Assembly: GCA_002794785.1 (NCBI GenBank)
Contig: NBBA01000006.1
Span: forward strand, 1,178,001 to 1,242,000
DNA: 64,000 bases
DNA from: Coniferiporia sulphurascens
Taxonomy: Eukaryota; Basidiomycota; Agaricomycetes; Hymenochaetales; Hymenochaetaceae
Direction of reading: 5' to 3'
Translations under genes and position numbers: made by a program
Shown: piece after piece, positions 1 through 10,449 of the stretch
Layout: the number at the start of each line of letters is the position of its first letter
Position numbering within the stretch: position 1 is the first letter of the stretch
Notes under the pieces: generated by a model
The model's input: only the letters and a program-made list of their open reading frames with translations
Database searches by the model: none
Told to the model about the DNA's origin: nothing

Positions 1-1320
1 GTCAGCGGTTGGCGTTGCTGACGAGTGCAAGAGTAGGAAGCCTAGCAACTTGAAGCCCGCCGTCATAGTACACAAGCAGTCATTTGCACACTCCTTGTTG
101 GAAGGTTAAACAGACTCGAAATGGGAGCTCCAACGCGAAATGTTTCGTCCTCCCTGCCACACCCGACACACCACCACTGACCGTACACTTTCCGTCCGAG
201 AGTCGGCGTGATATGCAAGACGGGTATCATAAACTGCTTCCGCCGATGTACTCCACCTCACACGCGACGGTGCTTGCACGATACACCACGGTACACGAAC
301 GCCACGACTCGGATCGTCTTTTAATGCAGCAAGCACGAGGTGATACTAGTACCATCTTCAAGTCGCCATGTCCACCACTCAGGCTTCCAAGTCTGCCTGC
401 GTTATCCTTAACTGAAACCAAATTGTCTCCCTGTTTTACTTTCTACGTATACAGACAGGCGCTCTGTCACTTCTGAGTTATGAACCTATCTTATAGTGAT
501 TTGTTTTGAACGCAAGTGCAGGTTGGACGGTACAGTGCATATATCCGTTTTTTCCCTGCGTAATATTTACTCATTCTAGTTATTAATATTCTTCTTTGCG
601 GTATCTCTTTTCAAAAGTGCTTGGGATACTTAATATCTCTTCGTATGTGCATGGCACAGCATGGCACAACACGACCAAGTCAATCTCACACTGAAGTTAG
701 CCGAGTCAGTTCATCCCGAGTTGAAACTGTGCACAAAATTTCCTGCGCACGACGCGTGTGTCATCACACAGTATAAGCAAACAGCTGTAAAGGACGCAGT
801 GGTTGAATCCCAATGTTCTGTTTGATCAAGTTCTGGCCTCCTAAGGTGCACTGGGCGGCTGGCATTATCGGATTCAGTCGCATTTGCCACAGCATGACAA
901 ATGCACCCACAAGATCCACGCAAATTAATAGTGCAAAATCAGTTTCTGGAATCTGGACTCACGATCGGCGCGTGTTCCTTTTTGGGTCGCGTCTGCTTCT
1001 CACGAGTTACAAACACGGAATCTTATTAAAATCGTTCGAATACAAAAAAGGCTACTATACGAAAAGCAACTCGCAACAAGAACCTTTAAAAATTAAACCC
1101 AGTAGCTACTTAGCCACCTATCTCCGAGAAATTAAACGAAAAACGAAAGGAGCGAGCCGAGGGCCGAAAACCGGAAGTCAAGAGTTAAACAAACACACAA
1201 ACATAGAAACAAAGAGCGTGGTTTTGAGTTCAAAAAAGAAGGAACGAGAAGACACAGTCGGAGTCCTTGGGAATAAATTTTGCTATTGTTCTTCAAGACG
1301 CGAGGTCGACGAGTCGGTAC
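1..1320. other. No supported gene
   Basis: I see open frames of up to about 170 codons here but none has a recognisable domain or a splice pattern that extends it. The stretch lies downstream (3' side) of the minus-strand hydrophobin and may hold its 3' untranslated region at the right edge. Confidence 0.5.
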
Positions 1321-1926
1321 TCAAACGTTGAGATTGATAGGGTCGCAGTAAAGGCCCACCGGGGCCTCTCCGGAAGCTAAGCAAACAGTTCAAAAACCAA
1401 AACCTCACGCAGCATATCAAACAGAAATAAAACCCACTATTAATACCACTGCAGCACGCTGTCTGTGTGGTGCAAGTATTCGCGGCCGTGCTGCAGAAAA
1501 GAAATGAGCACAGCGAACTCATCGAGGAAGAAAGACGCGACGCATACCAGCCGAGCCCAAGAAAGCCGCCTTTGCTAACTGCGGTGTCGACGTCGAGTTT
1601 CGTTCCGAGGACGGTGATAAGATCGACAGTGCCACTCAGGAGAGATTTGTCGCCACCCAGGAGGCCCTGGAGGGAACTAACGGGCTGTTGGTACGTGTAG
1701 TTCAAGTGCCACCGGGTGGAAAATAATCGTCAGCGAGAGAACACCCTCGGAGCGGGGCGAGGCAAACGAAGAGAGTACGCACCAAGACGCCACCGCAGCA
1801 GGCGACCGCGGGCCCCGTCGAGCACGAGCCTCCATCGACTCCGCCTCTAGAGACGAGGGACGTGGGTTGCGCAGAGGCAGAGTAGGCGACCGCAAGGAAA
1901 GTGGCAATAGTGGTAAAGGCAAGCAT
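1321..1926 (-). CDS. Hydrophobin-like secreted protein with atypical cysteine spacing (H1)
   Basis: Small secreted amphipathic protein expected to self-assemble at the cell wall or air interface. Four exons (1783-1926, 1548-1684, 1438-1490, 1321-1376) join into one 129-residue frame with GT-AG introns. Residues 1-20 form a signal peptide ending in SASAQ. Eight cysteines follow the hydrophobin order C-CC-C-C-CC-C: C35, C43-C44, then the GLGC cysteine, NTC, ACC and LYC. The spacing after CC44 is 49 residues and the next gap only 5, outside the usual class I ranges (about 19-39 and 8-23). The protein ends in YCDPINLNV, like the CxPINL endings of class I hydrophobins. The start is the first ATG before the signal peptide, with a TATA box about 105 bp upstream. 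Function is inferred from the cysteine pattern. Confidence 0.85.
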
Positions 1927-2027
1927 CTTGGACTTGGAGAAAGGACGGTGGGATTCGAGTGGCAGAGGGGCTGGAGAAGGTGGGGAACTGTTGAGGAGCT
2001 GGAGCAACAAGGGAGAGGAGCAGGCGC

Positions 2028-2035
2028 GTTTTATA
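2028..2035 (-). promoter_or_regulatory. TATA box of hydrophobin H1
   Basis: On the minus strand this reads TATAAAAC, about 105 bp upstream of the H1 start codon. The same TATAAAA string precedes both other hydrophobin genes in the window, which supports it. Confidence 0.55.
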
Positions 2036-3564
2036 GTCATCGGCGGAGCTCGTAAAAAAGTATTATTATGTTGACAGTTAATCGGGCTCGTAAAACGCAT
2101 ACGCATATACGCGCACACACGAACACACACACGCAAGGAGAGCCCCACCTTGGTAAGAAGGGCAACAAAAGAGGGACTAATTGGTCTCATTGAGGCAGAA
2201 GCAGAAGCGCCGGTATCATCCGCAGGGGAGGCTTAAGCTAGGAAAGCGAAGTACGACCGAAGTCGAGAAGTGCACGCAGCGACGGGATCGAAGTCGTTCG
2301 GACGCGTATACGTTTTCACCCGAGTACCCAGAGTGGGAGGAGCAAGCCCGCAGTGCACACGCAGCAGGGAACGCAGAGACCTCTTGCAGAGAACCACAGC
2401 GGGGACATCCGAGACGACGCCCGAGCACGTGCCCCCCGTTATCTGACCTATTTGAAAAGCGCAAAAGCGGGAGAGGTGTGTGCATGCAAGGGAGGGAGAA
2501 GGGCGGTAGAGGCCGAATAGCAAAAGCCAGAAGCGAACGACGTCACCGACGATCCCCCAGCACTAGAGAGCAGGATGACATGCTAGACCAGAACAAGGTA
2601 TCTCGGACGCGCCACCACGTCGGAGGCGACCCGGGAGCAATTAATTGCACAGAGGACAAACAGAATCCACCTATCTTGCATAAGTATCTGTCACCGTACG
2701 TCACTCGCCCGAGATGGAGAATCAGGCCCAAACGTAAGGGGATCAAGGAGGACAAGCGCTAAACTGTCGCGGGAGCCAGCTCGTTCGCTAGCACGTGCGC
2801 GTCTGTCATCTCCCAGCCTTTGCACTCCGAGTGCAAACAGGTAGTCACCTGCTCCATAAACCTTTCTTCCTTCCCCTGCGCTTCGCTCGACGACCCATCG
2901 AAAGCTTTGATCAGTCAAAAAAGCGCAGCGCTTCCGCTTCCAGCACGCGTTTATTGAATACAAGATCCTATCGCGCCGCTCGGGTTGAAAAGGCAGTTAC
3001 ACACCCGCATCCCGCACGGCGCTGTTCTCCACTCTGTGTTTCCCGCAGGCGTTTCCTATGCACAACCTCGACGACCTCGCGCTGCGGCGCCCTCTCTCTC
3101 CTGCGACTCCTGCGGGAGCTCCTCCAAGTCAAAGTCAGCTTGATCGATTCGCAGTTTCAGCAGCTTCGGGGTGATAAGTGAACAATCAACGTCCAAGCAG
3201 GTAGTCACTTGTGCGCGAGGATCGGAGCTTGTGCTTCGCTGGGCCGAAGTTCAAGGGCTGATGCATAATTTGTCCGGCTTCGCGGAGATGCATTCGCACT
3301 TGCACCGAATCACCGATAGATAGACAAAAATTGAGACCCTGCGTGCCGAAAGCGTAAACCCAAGAGTCCACCGTGAGAACACAAACGCGACGCGCCCATT
3401 ATTTGGCCATGTCACGTGCGCGTCGGTGCACAAGTAACGCGAAAATCCACCACAACCGCTCTTGGCCAGCAACCACCACTATCCCCGCTTCGCGTCATCA
3501 TCAGCGGCACTTACAGCACCTAGCACCCACCTTACTCCCATCTACTTAACTCATCTCAGTAATC
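2036..3564. other. Intergenic, no supported gene
   Basis: Region between divergent H1 (minus) and histone H4 (plus). It holds a CA/CG-rich low-complexity run near 2105-2135 and some open frames without recognisable domains. I found no histone H3 partner next to H4. The last part must contain the H4 promoter. Confidence 0.5.
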
Positions 3565-4145
<581 letters not shown>

Positions 4146-4653
4146 TTTCGGGACAGTAGTAGTGTGTCGGTCGTTACATTTTGTAGCCTCCGTACGTCCT
4201 GTTCTATGTAACACCATGTACTCCCCTTCTTTGCCGGATCCGTGTGTACGAGTAGCATCGCAAGCATATGTCGTGAAATGAGAAATGCTTTATATCGTGG
4301 ATGGTAAAGGGTGAATCCGGAAGTCGTGTTTAATGAAGGCGTGTGAACTGGATTCCAAATGCGGGATTTTGAGAAGTCAAGGAGATGCCGACCGGAGTAC
4401 GGATGGTAAGCATCATTGACCGACGGCGTGGGGCGACGACGACGACGGCCCCCTCTTCGTCGCAGTTCACCAACACCCGCTTTCCATCCCTATCTTTCCC
4501 TCGTTTTCCTCAATAATAATCTGGGAAAAATCCTGGACTTCGTACGTACAGACCCGTGAGTAAAACGATTCTCAACGCCCCCCGCCGAGTCCGCCCGTCC
4601 GTTTCTTCTGCTCAAACTTCCTAACTGCGGGCGCAGGTCAGGACTTTAGCACG

Positions 4654-6161
4654 ATGCCTCCCCGACGAACGATGGGCTCCTCGCTGACGCGGGTGTTCAC
4701 CACCGTCCTCTCCGCCTTCATCGCTGCCATAAAGAGGATGGACAAATCGCTCAACCCACGCGACACCGTCGCGAAGCTCCAGCGGCACCAGTTTTCACTG
4801 ACCGACTCCGTCTACGTCTTCCTCGCCCTCCTTGCGCTCTTCTGTGTGTACCTCTGGTCACTTGCACTACTGTTCAAGATTTTTGCTCGTCGCGGCGTAC
4901 ATCACCATCCTCTTCATCCCCTTCACTTCGCAGTTCTTCGTACCAGCGACGCCCATACTCGCCTGGGTAATAACCTTCTTCAGCTCACGGCTCATCCCCG
5001 TCGCCTACCGCCCCACCATCTCCGTCTCCCTCCTCCCCACGCTCGAAAGCGTTCTCTACGGCGCCAACATCTCCGACATCCTCACCCGCTTCACCCACCC
5101 CGTTCTCGACATCCTCGCCTGGCTCCCCTACGGCGTCCTACACTACACACTACCCTTCGTCGTCTCCGCCTTCATCTGGCTCTTCCGTCCCAAAGAAGCT
5201 CTCCACTTCTGGGCCCGCGCTTTCGGGTACTGCAACCTCATAGCTGTGCTTACGCAAACTCATCCTCCCGTGCGCTGCACCGTGGTACGAACTCATCTAC
5301 GGCCTCACACCCGCTACGTACGCAATCCACGGCTCCGCAGGCGGACTCGCGCGCATCGACGCACTCTTCGGATCGAGGGCGTACCAAAACACATTCGCAT
5401 CCTCCCCACTCGTCTTCGGCGCCTTCCCGTCCCTTCACGCAGGCTGGGCAACCATCGAGGCCCTCTTCTGGTCGCACTTCTTCCCGTCGACGCGGACGTT
5501 CGCGTGGGCGTACGCAGGCGTGCTGTACTGGGCGACGATGTACCTCACGCACCACTACCTCGTGGACGTCGTCGGCGGCGCGTGCCTCGCCACCGCGTGC
5601 TTCTACCTCTTCCTCCCGCACGAGCTGCGCGGCGCAGGCGCCACACGCCCCCCAGGCTCCTCCTCCTCCTCCTCCTCCAATCGCGGACGCTCGAAGCACG
5701 AATTATACGACCTCGAAGTGCCCCGGCGCGGCGCCTTCGGCCTCGGCCACACGCGCGGTCTGAGCGGGCGCGGGCTCCGACTCGACCGCGATGCGGACAA
5801 CGACTACTCGGACGGCGACGGCGACGCCGGCGCGTCGAGCGCGGAGGAGCAGGATATCACGTATACGTACCGCTCGCCGAACATACCCGCGTCTGCCGTC
5901 CCGCTCATGGGCCCCGCGCCGCCCTCGTCCAAGGCCAAGCGGAGCCATAAGCACACGGCGTCAATTGCGAGCCTCACGCATGGTGCGGGCGTGAGCGCGG
6001 GTGAGGATGGGGGGTGGAGTCCGATTGGCGGTGGCGGTGGCGGTGGTGGGCGCGGCGTTGGGGGGTCTGTGCTGCCTAGGCCGTCGACGCCGTCCCGCGC
6101 GGAGCTTGGCGAGGCGCATATGAATATGTTACCTCAATCTGCCTCCACGCGAGATTCGTAG
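4654..6161 (+). CDS. AUR1: Inositol phosphorylceramide synthase, frame broken twice
   Basis: Golgi enzyme moving phosphoinositol from phosphatidylinositol to ceramide; the fungal sphingolipid step blocked by aureobasidin A. Multi-pass membrane protein of the PAP2-like fold. Family signatures are FTHPVLDILAWLPYGV, CAAPWYELIYGLTPATYAIH, the catalytic FGAFPSLHAGW and YLTHHYLVDVVGGACLATA (two histidines and the aspartate of the triad are present). The C-terminal tail is low complexity with a serine run near 5660-5680 and a glycine run near 6027-6050. Continuous homology needs two frame changes, each equivalent to one extra base: near 4876-4890 (KIF to LVAAYITI) and near 5255-5263 (VLTQ to LILPCAAP). 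No intron fits either place, the shortest GT-AG option at the first being 35 nt and out of phase. Start is 4654; an ATG at 4672 is an alternative. Either assembly errors or a real lesion. Confidence 0.9.
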
Positions 6162-7355
6162 CGCCGAATGTAGGTCGTGGGGCGATTTGCGATTTTAATA
6201 CATGTCCGCTTGCGTGTCAATCTCTCTTTCTTTTGGCATGTCATGTTTCATATACGAGGGTTTTTTCTTCTTTCCTCCTTCTTTTCTCCATACGCTTGGA
6301 TTAATTACTCCCTTCTCCTTCCGTGGTCATACACATATGCGTACGTGCGTACGTATTCGGTAGTAGCTTCACGGGCCCCGCGCTCGCGCTTCACATTTCC
6401 CCCCTCCTCCCCAAGGCCTTTCTCACATCTCTGCATTCTTTGCATTCTTTGCTCTTTCTTCACCAACATCGAAGGTTTCTTATTCTCTACCCGACTCCAC
6501 ACTACTACACACTTACATAGTACTAGTACTAGTATTACTGCGCTGTCATCACTCCGTCCTCGCATACATACACACACCCGAATACCGAATACCGAGTATC
6601 GATTAGAGTACCCCTACCTCACACCGCACTTCTCGAATACCATTCTCTCTTTCCCTCTCTGGAGTCCCTGACCCCGCCACGGCCCCCGCCCGGCGAGCGT
6701 GATTGCCTTGTTGCCTTTCTCTTCTTTTCTTTCTTTTAAGGATTAAGGATAATGATTAAGGATGAGGATAAGGATGAGGACGAGGGTGAAAGAGAGGAAA
6801 ACACCGTGACGGTTGGTCGTTGGATGCTGTTGTCTAGTACTGTAGTGGGCCCCCCACTCTTCAACATCGGTATCGGTATCGTCATCACCAATGAATAAAA
6901 ATTATTAACATATACAGTATTGCCACAAACACGGAGCAACGTCGATCGGTACGCCCCGATCGGGACAAAGGGGCGGACAGGGATAGAGGCGGTGAGGCAG
7001 AGGAATCGAGCATGTAGCGTCACTATTTATTCGAGACTAATCTGTGCAAGGAAGGAGTACAAAAAGATAAATACAACCGGGTATACAAAACACATCGTCG
7101 ACATCGCAACATGAAAAAGGATATATATATATATAAAGCGAGAACAGGGACAAAAAAGACTAGAAGTGGAATTCACGGGTGGTATACAAAACACTTTCGT
7201 CGCGCCAAAAAAAGAGGAAAAAGGAAAGAAAGAAAAAAAAGAAAAAAAAGGGGAGACCAGAACCTCGTGTGATCAACTCACGGCTCAAAGATCAGGCAGC
7301 GTCAGAGATATATATACAGTAGGCTGACGCCCGCCCGAGCCTAGTATCTAAGCAT
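6162..7355. other. Intergenic between AUR1 and 7TM-A
   Basis: Convergent 3' flanks of AUR1 and 7TM-A. It holds pyrimidine-rich stretches, a TA microsatellite near 7122-7135 and an A-rich run near 7205-7250. From about 7262 it resembles the 3' flank of 7TM-B (near 10460-10560), so this is the start of a duplicated unit. No coding region is supported. Confidence 0.6.
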
Positions 7356-8655
7356 TTAATCTGCAAAGAACAAACCCGGAGGGTCAATATCGTTCTCGGC
7401 AGCACCAGAATACCCATCTAGGCAATAGAGAGCAAGCTTACCTTCGAGCTGATCCCTCATCTCCTCGTATTGTCCATTGCGGTGGGCATAGTCATGGACA
7501 CAGGTACCCTTCTGCACCATCGCATCCGAATCCGAAGTGACGTCGGGCACTGCAGAATTAGGTCGCCGCGGCGTTTAGCTACAGCCCACCGCGGATATCT
7601 AAAAGACTTACCTATCCCTAAAGCGTTCCAGTACTCACTCCTCAATCCCACGCGGAGCAGCATGGTAGTCATGAAGGCGTATAGCACGTCGAGGATGAGG
7701 TCGGCGGACAGAACTGGCTCGTAAAACGTGAGCACCAGCCCAGCCCCTGCGCTGAAAACGCTCAGCGGCGCTAGCGCATTGCACATAGTCTTCGTGATCT
7801 ACAACAGATGGTATCATCATCATCGTCAGCAACGATCCCGCGTTCCCGAGTCTAAACAGCCTGTGTTCACCCTATCCTGGATGCCTGCGCGTTGCATGTT
7901 TTTATAAACCCCCACGCACGCGGAGGCCACACAGAGCGCAGCGATCCCCCAGACGCACATGAACGTATAGTACGCCGCCCAAGAGCGCGAGTAAGCAGCG
8001 TCGAGGCTCTCCCTCTCCGCGTCCGTCAGGTGGTGTCCCCCAGCATGCAGCTTCTTGCTTAGGAGCTCAGCCACCGCGTAGAAAGCTGCAGACGCAGTAG
8101 CAGAAACCATAAACGCCGCAAGCAGCACAAACAGCGCGTTGAACGCCATCCGGTCGTACTTCCCCAGCTTCCCGCGCACGTTGCTCTTGTGCCTATCGTA
8201 CAGGACCAGCGCGAGCGCGACATGAAGGAGAGTATACGACCAGTAATCGAAGAAAATTTCAGCCGCTTCAAGGACGTGCACTTCGCCGAAGTTCTCAGGG
8301 AAGGTGTTTATGACGACAAAGTACGCGATTTCGATAAAGTTGTAAATAGCGTTGAAAAGGGACGCAGTGAAGAGTACCAGGAATGGTGCCCGGTGCCCGG
8401 GGTTCCGCTGGATGACAAGGATAGAGAGCGCGGCGAGTACGACGAACGCGATGCCGGAAACGCAATTCACGACTATGTTTCCCTAGCAGAGTCGACAGGT
8501 TAGATCGTGCGCGCTGAGGACTGTACAGACAGTAGACTCACGATTGACAGCGGATCTGGCTGAAAGAGACTTGTAACTTCCGATCCAGCTGTGCCCTGTG
8601 CAGAAACAAGCGAAAAAAACATCAAGAAACACAGGATAAAGCGCGTCGAGATCAT
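7356..8655 (-). CDS. Seven-helix membrane protein, paralogue A (7TM-A)
   Basis: Family not recognised. Exons 8542-8655, 7871-8482, 7612-7798, 7442-7549 and 7356-7360 join to 341 residues. Residues 1-20 are a signal peptide (ending LVSAQ), followed by QPDPLSI, a motif shared with paralogues B and C. Seven hydrophobic segments lie near 43-63, 71-95, 116-134, 150-176, 208-232, 246-266 and 275-293. Loops expected inside are basic (QRNPGHR, YDRHKSNVRGKLGK, KNMQRAGIQDR), so the N-terminus should be outside and the roughly 50-residue tail inside, as in G-protein-coupled receptors. YDR at 133-135 sits at the inner end of helix 3. The last exon could be unspliced, giving a tail ending PPGLFFAD with the same stop; paralogue B favours splicing. 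A TATA-like string lies about 65-70 bp upstream. Receptor function is inference. Confidence 0.8.
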
Positions 8656-8717
8656 TGTCGGTTCGATGCGATTGAGGAGAAACACTGGGTGGTGGGGAAG
8701 CTGTAGGAGGGGGTGTC

Positions 8718-8727
8718 TTATATATAT
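8718..8727 (-). promoter_or_regulatory. TATA-like box of 7TM-A
   Basis: Minus strand reads ATATATATAA, about 65-70 bp upstream of the 7TM-A start. 7TM-C has TATAAATAC at the same distance, while 7TM-B lacks an equivalent. Confidence 0.45.
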
Positions 8728-10449
8728 GCTGTCCGCATTGCACAGGTTGCAGAATCTTTTCGTTTTCAGTGAGGACAACACCGCCTACGCCTCAACGCAC
8801 CACCACGAAAAGGCCCCTCACGTCCATCACCGCTGAATGGAAGCAGCAAGTTGAGCCTGCGCTAGAAACTTGAAGGGCGGGAACGATCGAGTTTGCGCTC
8901 CGGCATAGTCGGAGAACGAGATAGTATTATGAACGGTCGTATATCTGAGCCGCCGTCGAAGTAGGAAGCAAGCCCAGGTGCACAGACCATTCAGTAATTG
9001 CACTGGCGACATGTGTCCACCACGCTATGGCCACCCCTAGGTGACATGGGTAACGGATCACGTGTAGCTCGGTGGCTCAGCGTCACAAAGCGGTGCGGCG
9101 ATAAGTGTGTGAAGTTTCGTATTATGTAAGCATGATGTGGCTTCCCGACTGGATGAGGCCTGTTTGTGCCTTTCGATTGCTGTAGTACGGGTTTACTGGT
9201 ATATTCGTCTTTCCCGCACCCATCAGCTCAATAATCTGAGGATGGGCCTATTTTCTTTCCCGCCGGACGGTCTGTAACTTCAAATTAAATTAACCCATAT
9301 CGACATTTCTGGCGTAAAGCGGCCAAAGTTTACAGCACAAACGGCAACAGCTCCGGAGGTAACAAAATCGCGAGCGAAGCAAACCAATGAACGTACCTGT
9401 ACAAGCACGCCACTCAAGCGTGCATAATGTGCGGCTCCGACATTCGTTGTTAAAGCGTACACACAACGGACAAAATGGTGCAGCGGATGGCTGTCCTGAC
9501 GACTTTTAACCATGAGGCAAGGCAGCATGTTCTTCACGCATTGGCCACGTTTCCAAAGCACTGTACTAGGCGAGCAGCTCTTGTATATACATGAACAATG
9601 CAACACTGCCTTCCAGTTTTTCCGGGTCGAGTAAAAGAGGCCTTTAAGCCTAATGTATCCGAAAGAGAAACTAACCGTAACGTACGGCGCTTTCAAGTTG
9701 AAAAGGTTGAACGCCCATAAAAAAGGCTAAGGAGCTCAACAAAGGTTCCCCGTAAGACAGTATGGACGCTTTCCGTCGTCAAATGGCTTAAGCGCCGTGC
9801 CACTCAAGCAATTGTCTTTCCTTGGAAGACGTTTATGTATTTATAACCATTCCGGGACCTGAAGATACAGGGAGAACGCAATATATCGCATTTTGCTACA
9901 CATTTTTAATCGTGCAGCAAGCCAATCCCGCAAGAGGTCCGCAAGGTTATAGCAACGGGTGCGGAGCAGCCAAGCTGCATCGCATGAGGCGAGACCCATA
10001 CCAATCCCAAATATACTGTACGTCCCTCCTACGTAAACATACTAAATCACAAGGTCGTAAAGCACGCCTTTTACCTGAGACCCTATCCGGGAACTAGTCT
10101 GATTTCCAGGTCGTTTAGGCCCGGGAGTGAAGTTCGAAGAAGAGGAATAGGGAGACGCAATTTGTTAGAAGTACCAGTACATTGACGTGGACTCCTAGAT
10201 CTCATTCTCCAGCATCAACATCAACATTAATACATCTACGCATTAATGAAGCACACCAGTACATCTGACAAAATGCAGGACCGGGACGAGGGCGGTGACT
10301 CGACGGAAGGTGCCCACGAGCGGAAGTCGCGCCTGACTTGAGAGAGGGCAAAGACACCACCCGGTGCAAGAAAGAAAGCAAAAAGGAGAACAAGAACAAG
10401 GAGGGCCAGTATTAGGGTTACAGTAGCATACAAAATACTTCGTCACCCA

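Larger units (their letters stand above)
7262..10100. repeat. Tandem duplication unit 1 (contains 7TM-A)
   Basis: The gene, its 3' flank and about 1.4 kb upstream of it match, in the same order, the unit at about 10450-13110. Shared blocks outside the gene include the sequence around the gene end (GGCTGACGC...ATCTAAGCAT), the block near 8880-8910 (GCTCCGGCATAGTCGG against GCTCCGGTATAGTCGG), a block near 9500-9550 (CACGCATTGGCCACGT against CACGCATTGACCACGT), and a block near 9840-9960 (ACCTGAAGATACA in both). Edges are approximate because similarity fades. Confidence 0.7.

Noticed and set aside
2181..2762. 193-codon plus-strand open frame
   Set aside because: Arg/Lys-rich composition, no domain, no splice context; treated as non-coding upstream DNA.
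4843..4879. 35-nt intron to rescue the first AUR1 frame change
   Set aside because: Too short for a fungal intron, removes conserved residues and shifts to the wrong frame.
5250..5950. Long open frames in other frames and on the minus strand over AUR1
   Set aside because: GC-rich codon usage of AUR1 opens shadow frames; their content is arginine- and histidine-rich without domains, while the AUR1 frames carry clear motifs.
7122..7135. TA repeat as a possible promoter element
   Set aside because: It lies downstream of both neighbouring genes (convergent ends), so it is read as a simple microsatellite.
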